This document shows positions 5,611-9,834 of a DNA stretch of 9,834 nt, piece by piece. Every line of letters begins with the position of its first letter. Positions within the stretch are counted from its first letter, which is position 1. The notes under the pieces are model-generated. The model ran no database searches. It was not told the DNA's origin and saw nothing but the letters and a program-made list of their open reading frames with translations. The stretch is from Halobacteriales archaeon SW_5_68_122 (GTDB lineage: Archaea; Halobacteriota; Halobacteria; Halobacteriales; Haloarculaceae). Position numbers and translations under genes: made by a program. The DNA lies in assembly GCA_003022815.1 (NCBI GenBank), contig PXSL01000014.1:1-9834 (forward strand), read 5' to 3'.

Positions 5611-5741
5611 AGGAGTCCAGAAAGCCCTCGACGCTCTCGACTCCCAGGACTCGCTGCGCGCCTCGGTCGCATTGCTCCCTGTGGTGCTTGCGTCGTCCGG
5701 GTTCGCCGAGAGCGCCTCGCCTTTTCAGTCCGCCAGGAGTC
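5611..5741. repeat. Imperfect palindromic intergenic element bounded by a 7-base direct repeat
   Basis: The gap between the DHH gene and nuoN (5546-5818) contains no gene I can support. Inside it, aggagtc occurs at 5611-5617 and again at 5735-5741. Between them is an imperfect long inverted repeat: gaaagcc (5620-5626) against gccttttc (5719-5726), cgctctcg (5632-5639) perfectly against cgagagcg (5707-5714), and cccaggac (5643-5650) against gtccggg. The direct repeat could be a target-site duplication around a small mobile element, or chance. Similar GC-rich palindromic stretches are, from memory, common between haloarchaeal genes. It lies upstream of the DHH promoter and downstream of the nuo operon, so it could also insulate transcription. 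Confidence 0.45.
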
Positions 5742-5750
5742 AGTTAATCG

Positions 5751-5766
5751 GCCAGTAGAAACTGGC
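5751..5766 (-). terminator. Small hairpin downstream of nuoN
   Basis: gccagt (5751-5756) and actggc (5761-5766) form a perfect 6-base stem with a 4-base loop, about 50 bases past the nuoN stop. No long T-run follows on the minus strand, so terminator activity is uncertain. Confidence 0.25.
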
Positions 5767-5818
5767 TCGTCGGTCAGTGCTTATCTGAACACCGCCGCTG
5801 GATACGGCGCGGACCGGA

Positions 5819-7297
5819 CTACAACAGCGCGCTGGCGGCGTCGAAGGCCGCGCCGTCGAAGACGGCCAGCCCCGGCAACAGGAGTACCGTCACGATGGCC
5901 GCAACGACGACGGCGGCGTACAGCGCGCTCGGGTAGCCCTCTATCTCCCGCGGCTGGTCCGGCTCTTCTATCCACATGGCCCTGACGACCCGGCTGTAGT
6001 AGAAGAGGCTCAGGGCGCTGTTGACCGCCAGCACCGCGCCGAGCCACCAGACGCCGGCGCCGACCGCGCCGACGATGAGGAAGTACTTCGAGAAGAAGCC
6101 GCCGCCGACCGGCAGCCCCGCCAGCGAGAACATGAAGACGGTCATGGCGACGCAGGCCAGCGGCGCCTCCCTCGCGAGCCCGTTGTAGTCCTCGAACGTC
6201 CGGCCGAGCTCCCAGTGTTCGCCCAGCGCGATGAACAGGAACGCGCCGGTGTTCATGAACCCGTAGACCAAGAGGTGGAGCATGCTGGCGCCCAGCACCG
6301 TCGAGTCGGCGCCGGTGCCTGTCAGCGCCGCCAGCCCGATGAGGACGTAGCCGGCGTGGCCGACCGAGGAGTACGCCAGCATTCGCTTGACGTTCTCCTG
6401 GGTGGCGGCCGCGAAGTTGCCGACCGTCATCGTGACGACGGCGAGGACGCTGAACGCCAGCACCCAGTCGACGGTCCCGGCGACGTCCTGGAGCGGGAAG
6501 GCGACGGTAAACACGCGGAACGCGACGACGAAGCCGGCGGCCTTCGAGGCCGACGAGAGGAACGCCGACACCGGAGCGGGCGCGCCCTCGTAGGCGTCCG
6601 GCGCCCAGAAGTGGAACGGGACGGCGGCGGTCTTGAACGCGAAGCCACCGACCATCATCAGCACGCCGACGCCGAGAACGCCGGGGTACGTCGCCGCGGC
6701 CTCGCCGGCGGCGGCGGCAACGTCCGCGAACAGCAGGCTCCCGGTGGCGGCGTACACCAGCGAGATGCCGTACACCAGGATGCTCGAGGACAGCGCGCCG
6801 ACGAGGAAGTACTTCAGGCCGGCCTCGACGGAGCCGCGGTTGGTCTTGAGGTACGCCACCAGGGCGTACGAGGGCAGGCTGGACAGCTCCAGCGAGACGA
6901 ACACGACCGCGAGGCTGTTGGCCGACGCCATCAGTGACATCCCGGTCGCCGCGAGCAGGACGAGCAGGTAGTACTCGGCCTTGAACGGCAGGTCCTCGAT
7001 GTAATCCAGCGAGGCCAGCGACACCAGTGACGTCACGCTGCCGAAGATGAACGTGAAGATGAGGCTCATGCCGTCGACGACCAGCTGGCCGCCGAACAGC
7101 TCGACGGCGGGGTCGGCCGCGCCCGACAGCAGGAGCACGCCGGAGACGACGGCGGCGACCAGTCCGGCGGCCGTCGACACCGCCGACAGCAACAGTCCGT
7201 TCGTGCTGTCGGGGTCGATGGCGTCGACGACGAATAGCGCCATTGCGCCGACGACAAACGCGCCGGCCGGCGCCAGCGCCAGCCAGTGCTCGCTCAC
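5819..7297 (-). CDS. nuoN: Complex I (NADH dehydrogenase-like) subunit N
   Basis: The protein has 492 residues and is one of three antiporter-like membrane subunits of respiratory complex I, coupling quinone reduction to proton pumping across the cytoplasmic membrane. The protein is almost entirely hydrophobic with about 14 helices expected. Key charged residues are in place: Glu137 in FVSLELSSLPSYAL, Lys222 in FKTAAVPFHFWAPDAYEG, Lys252 in LSSASKAAGF and Lys404 in GGGFFSKYFL, matching E. coli NuoN Glu133, Lys217, Lys247 and Lys395. The length matches the family (about 485-500). It starts at GTG 7297-7295, whose GTGA overlaps the nuoM stop by 4 bases, indicating translational coupling. It is the last gene of the operon; the next same-strand gene lies 279 bases away and has its own promoter. 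The haloarchaeal enzyme is thought to lack the NuoEFG input module and to use menaquinone; neither can be seen here. Confidence 0.96.
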   Translation of the reverse strand: MSEHWLALAPAGAFVVGAMALFVVDAIDPDSTNGLLLSAVSTAAGLVAAVVSGVLLLSGAADPAVELFGGQLVVDGMSLIFTFIFGSVTSLVSLASLDYIEDLPFKAEYYLLVLLAATGMSLMASANSLAVVFVSLELSSLPSYALVAYLKTNRGSVEAGLKYFLVGALSSSILVYGISLVYAATGSLLFADVAAAAGEAAATYPGVLGVGVLMMVGGFAFKTAAVPFHFWAPDAYEGAPAPVSAFLSSASKAAGFVVAFRVFTVAFPLQDVAGTVDWVLAFSVLAVVTMTVGNFAAATQENVKRMLAYSSVGHAGYVLIGLAALTGTGADSTVLGASMLHLLVYGFMNTGAFLFIALGEHWELGRTFEDYNGLAREAPLACVAMTVFMFSLAGLPVGGGFFSKYFLIVGAVGAGVWWLGAVLAVNSALSLFYYSRVVRAMWIEEPDQPREIEGYPSALYAAVVVAAIVTVLLLPGLAVFDGAAFDAASALL

Positions 7298-8838
7298 TGG
7301 AACCCACCTCCGACCTCGATGACGTCGGTTGTGGCGTCACGTATCATCTCGAAGAACAGCTCCGGGACGGTCCCCAGTAGGATGATGAGAAGCACAAGCG
7401 TCACGATGGGGACCACGTCGTGGACGGGCGCCCGGCCGATTTCGTAGTCGGTCTCCAGCCGGAAGGAACCGAACAGCGACCGCTGCATGGCCCACAGCAG
7501 GTAGCCGGCGACAACGACGATGCCGAACATCGCAAGCGCCGTGAACAGCGGCGCCGCGGGCAGCACCGTCGACTCGAAGGCGCCGAGGAAGATGAACAGC
7601 TCGGCGGCGAAGCCGGCCATTAGCGGCAGGCCCATGTAGGCGAAGGCGCCGGCGACGAACACGCCCGCGGTGACGGGCATCCGGTCGGCCATGCCGGACA
7701 TGTCGCCCACCATCCGGGTGTGGGTGGCGTTGTAGAAGACGCCGACCGTCATGAACAGCAGCCCGGAGATGAGGCCGTGGGCGACCATCTGGAACGTCGC
7801 GCCGCCGACGCCGTAGAGGGTGTAGGCGACGAGCCCAAGGATGACGTAGCCCATCGACGACACCGACGAGTAGGCGACGACCCGCTTGAGGTCCGACTGC
7901 GCCAGCGCCAACAGCGCGCCGTAGATGATAGAGAGAACGGCGATAACGCCGATGGGGACCGCGAGCGTGGCGGCCTGCTCGGGCAGCATCGTGAAGTTGA
8001 ACCGCAACAGCGCGTAAGTCCCCATCTTCAGGAGGACGCCCGCCAGCATCACCGACGCCGGGGTCGGCGCCTCGACGTGGGCGTCCGGCAGCCACGTGTG
8101 AAACGGGACGAGGGGCACCTTCGTGGCGAAGCCGACGAACATGGCGACGAACGCCGCAAGCGCCAGCGTGTTCGCGGAGATGGCGCCGCCGGGGATGGCC
8201 AGCGCGCTCAGCTGGCCCGCCCGTAGCGCCTGTGCGATTTCGGGCAGACCCGTCGAGGAGATGGACTCCCCGAGCCCGAACACCAGCCCGAAGAAGCCGA
8301 TGAACATCACCAGCGATGCGATGTTGGTGTACACGAAGAACTTGATGGCGGCGTACTTCCGACGCGGGCCGCCCCAGACGCCGATGAGGAAGTACATCGG
8401 GACCAGCACGGCCTCCCAGAAGACGAACCAGAGCAGGAAGTCCAGCGCCGCGAACACGCCGATCAGCGCCGCCTCCATGAACAGCATCAGGCCGTAGAAC
8501 TGGCTCTGCCGCTCGTCGATGGGCGTCCACGCGCTCAAGATGGCGAGCATCGTCAGCACCGTTGACAGCACGACAAGCGGCATCGAGATGCCGTCCAGCC
8601 CCATGTGGTAGTTGACGGTGTAGGGGCCGACCGACAGCCACGCGAAGAACGTCTCGTAGGCGATGTCCCCGCCGAGCAGGGCGTTACCGCTACCGTCGAA
8701 GGCGGCGTACATGTACAGCGACCCGCCGACCGGCAGTGCCGAGACGGCCAGCGCGAGTCTTCCCGCGTACCGGTCAGGAACGAAGGTGACGACCGCCGAC
8801 CCGACCAGACAGGCCAGGATGAGGGCCTCGACGAGCAT
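7294..8838 (-). CDS. nuoM: Complex I (NADH dehydrogenase-like) subunit M
   Basis: The protein has 514 residues and is the middle antiporter-like proton-pumping subunit of complex I. Diagnostic motifs are FVFWEAVLVPMYFLIGVWGG with Glu142, ATKVPLVPFHTWLPDAHVEA with Lys240, and GVLLKMGTYALLRF with Lys271. The 31-residue spacing between the two lysines equals that of Lys234 and Lys265 in E. coli NuoM, and Glu142 corresponds to Glu144. Length fits the family (about 500-515). ATG 8838 begins directly after the nuoL stop codon (TAG then ATG, no gap), and the 3' end overlaps nuoN by 4 bases, so the three genes are translated as a tightly coupled set. Residues 1-20 form the first membrane helix, supporting the start. 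Nothing looks broken or unusual. Confidence 0.97.
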   Translation of the reverse strand: MLVEALILACLVGSAVVTFVPDRYAGRLALAVSALPVGGSLYMYAAFDGSGNALLGGDIAYETFFAWLSVGPYTVNYHMGLDGISMPLVVLSTVLTMLAILSAWTPIDERQSQFYGLMLFMEAALIGVFAALDFLLWFVFWEAVLVPMYFLIGVWGGPRRKYAAIKFFVYTNIASLVMFIGFFGLVFGLGESISSTGLPEIAQALRAGQLSALAIPGGAISANTLALAAFVAMFVGFATKVPLVPFHTWLPDAHVEAPTPASVMLAGVLLKMGTYALLRFNFTMLPEQAATLAVPIGVIAVLSIIYGALLALAQSDLKRVVAYSSVSSMGYVILGLVAYTLYGVGGATFQMVAHGLISGLLFMTVGVFYNATHTRMVGDMSGMADRMPVTAGVFVAGAFAYMGLPLMAGFAAELFIFLGAFESTVLPAAPLFTALAMFGIVVVAGYLLWAMQRSLFGSFRLETDYEIGRAPVHDVVPIVTLVLLIILLGTVPELFFEMIRDATTDVIEVGGGFQ

Positions 8839-9834
8839 CTACACCCACCCCCCCATGACGGCGAATGCCGACAGCAACGCCAGCACACTGAGTGCGATGA
8901 GCGCCGCGTAGTTGGTGACGATACCCGTCTGGAGCCGACGCAGGCGGTCGCCGGAAAAGAGGCTGACGCTGGAGACGGCGTTGACCGCGCCGTCGATGAC
9001 GCCCTGGTCGAAGGTGTCGGCCGCGCGCGCGACGCGGACCGTCAGCCCCTCGGCGAGCCACACCTGATACTCGTCCTGGTAGTAGTTGTGCACGAGAAGC
9101 GTCCGGAGACCGCCGAGTTTCTCGGTGTGCCGGACCGGCTCCGGCCCGCGGTACAGCGAGAAGGCGGCGCCGGCGCCCGCCACCGCCAGCCCGAGACTGA
9201 GGCCGGCGCCGACCAGCATCGTCGCCGTCTCGCCGCCTGCGACGTAGCCCGACGAGTAGCCGGCGAACTCGTGGGTCAACTCCTCGTAGTGGTGGGCGCT
9301 CGTCAGCAGTTCCTCGCTGGCCGGCGCGTCGAGGTAGTCGTGGAGGAACTCGACGTGGACGCCGGTGAGCTTCTGGACCGGAACCGGGTTGATGAAGCCG
9401 GCGACCACCGCCAGCACGCCCAGCACCGTCAGCGGGAACTTCACGTTCCAGCCGACGCCGTGGGGGTCCTCCGAGAGGTCGCTCCGCGGGTCGCCGTGGA
9501 ACGTCAACATTACCATCCGGATGGTGTAGAAGCCGGTGAGAAACACCGCCAGCAGGCCCATCGCGTAGCCGCCCAAGAGCAGGGGGCTGTCGCCGAGGCC
9601 GTGGACGAGCGTCTCGAACAGCACTTCGTCCTTCGACCAGAAGCCGGCGAAGGGGAAGATGCCGGCCAGCGCCAACGACCCCGCCAGGAACGTCAGGTAG
9701 GTCACCCGCATCTCGTCCTTCAGCCCGCCCATCAGCCACATGTCCTCCTCGTGGTGCATGGCGATGATGACCGAGCCGGCGCCGAGGAACAGCAGCGCCT
9801 TGAACACCGCGTGGGTGGTGAGATGGAAGAACGC
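8839..9834 (-). CDS. nuoL: Complex I (NADH dehydrogenase-like) subunit L, 5' end outside the window
   Basis: The frame is open to the window edge, and the visible part is the C-terminal 332 residues, about half of a normal NuoL (about 610-680 residues). The fragment begins inside a conserved helix (HLTTHAVFKALLFLGAGSV) and includes HHEEDMWLMGGLKDEM and AGFWSKDEVL. Lys12 and Lys68 of the fragment match by motif E. coli NuoL Lys342 and Lys399. The C-terminal region (HNYYQDEYQVWLAEG, then an amphipathic stretch and a final membrane helix) corresponds to the lateral helix that clamps NuoM and NuoN together. An internal GTG at 9807 is not the start, because conserved NuoL residues precede it. The TAG stop is immediately followed by the nuoM ATG. 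The gene order L-M-N matches the end of other archaeal and bacterial nuo operons. Confidence 0.96.
   Translation of the reverse strand, partial: AFFHLTTHAVFKALLFLGAGSVIIAMHHEEDMWLMGGLKDEMRVTYLTFLAGSLALAGIFPFAGFWSKDEVLFETLVHGLGDSPLLLGGYAMGLLAVFLTGFYTIRMVMLTFHGDPRSDLSEDPHGVGWNVKFPLTVLGVLAVVAGFINPVPVQKLTGVHVEFLHDYLDAPASEELLTSAHHYEELTHEFAGYSSGYVAGGETATMLVGAGLSLGLAVAGAGAAFSLYRGPEPVRHTEKLGGLRTLLVHNYYQDEYQVWLAEGLTVRVARAADTFDQGVIDGAVNAVSSVSLFSGDRLRRLQTGIVTNYAALIALSVLALLSAFAVMGGWV

Noticed and set aside
5570..5758. 62-codon open frame on the plus strand across the palindromic element
   Set aside because: It spans an inverted-repeat element, has no promoter or ribosome-binding signal I can see, and its translation shows no family I can confirm. 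It may be an accidental frame in a repeat.
685..5818. tRNA, rRNA or CRISPR features in the intergenic gaps
   Set aside because: I looked at gaps 685-805, 2528-2622, 3148-3243 and 5546-5818. None has a tRNA-like cloverleaf with a T-loop GTTCRANNC, ribosomal sequence or regularly spaced direct repeats.
5781..7340. Alternative minus-strand frame over nuoN
   Set aside because: Arg/Gly-rich translation with no helices; the nuoN frame has all expected membrane segments and charged residues.

Overview
This window looks like chromosomal DNA from a haloarchaeon (class Halobacteria). The coding regions are GC-rich (hand counts of sampled 60-base lines give about 63-75% in most genes). The soluble proteins are strongly acidic, promoters are TATA-like and sit close to start codons, and the gene families (a DUF5518-like membrane protein, a split acyl-CoA mutase, a Rossmann-DHH phosphoesterase, and a nuoL-nuoM-nuoN operon tail) are typical of that group. 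I cannot name a genus from sequence alone.

Layout from left to right. Bases 1-684 (+) hold the 3' part of a glycine-rich membrane protein. Bases 725-806 are an 82-base, almost fully palindromic element between two convergent genes. Bases 806-2527 (-) encode a B12-dependent acyl-CoA mutase large subunit. Two selectivity positions read Phe and Gln, which is the isobutyryl-CoA mutase pattern rather than the methylmalonyl-CoA mutase pattern. Bases 2623-3147 (-) encode an unrecognised small membrane protein in markedly AT-richer DNA. A 12-base motif precedes a TATA-like box upstream of both this gene and the mutase gene. Bases 3244-5539 (-) carry a two-gene unit: a Rossmann-DHH phosphoesterase followed, 31 bases later, by a protein with two CBS domains and a ParB/sulfiredoxin-like domain. 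Bases 5546-5818 have no gene I can support but contain a second imperfect palindromic element bounded by a 7-base direct repeat. Bases 5819-9834 (-) are the end of a respiratory complex I operon, nuoL (partial), nuoM and nuoN, with the genes abutting or overlapping.

How the genes work together. NuoL, NuoM and NuoN are the three antiporter-like proton-pumping membrane subunits of complex I and clearly act together. The DHH phosphoesterase and the CBS/ParB-like protein are probably co-transcribed and both may handle small nucleotides or nucleotide-derived signals, but that link is inference. The mutase needs a separate B12-binding small subunit that is not in this window. The clearest candidates for something undescribed are the mutase specificity, the shared promoter motif with its interlocking inverted repeats, and the two palindromic intergenic elements. 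I did not find a recognisable defence system, CRISPR array, transposase or RNA gene.
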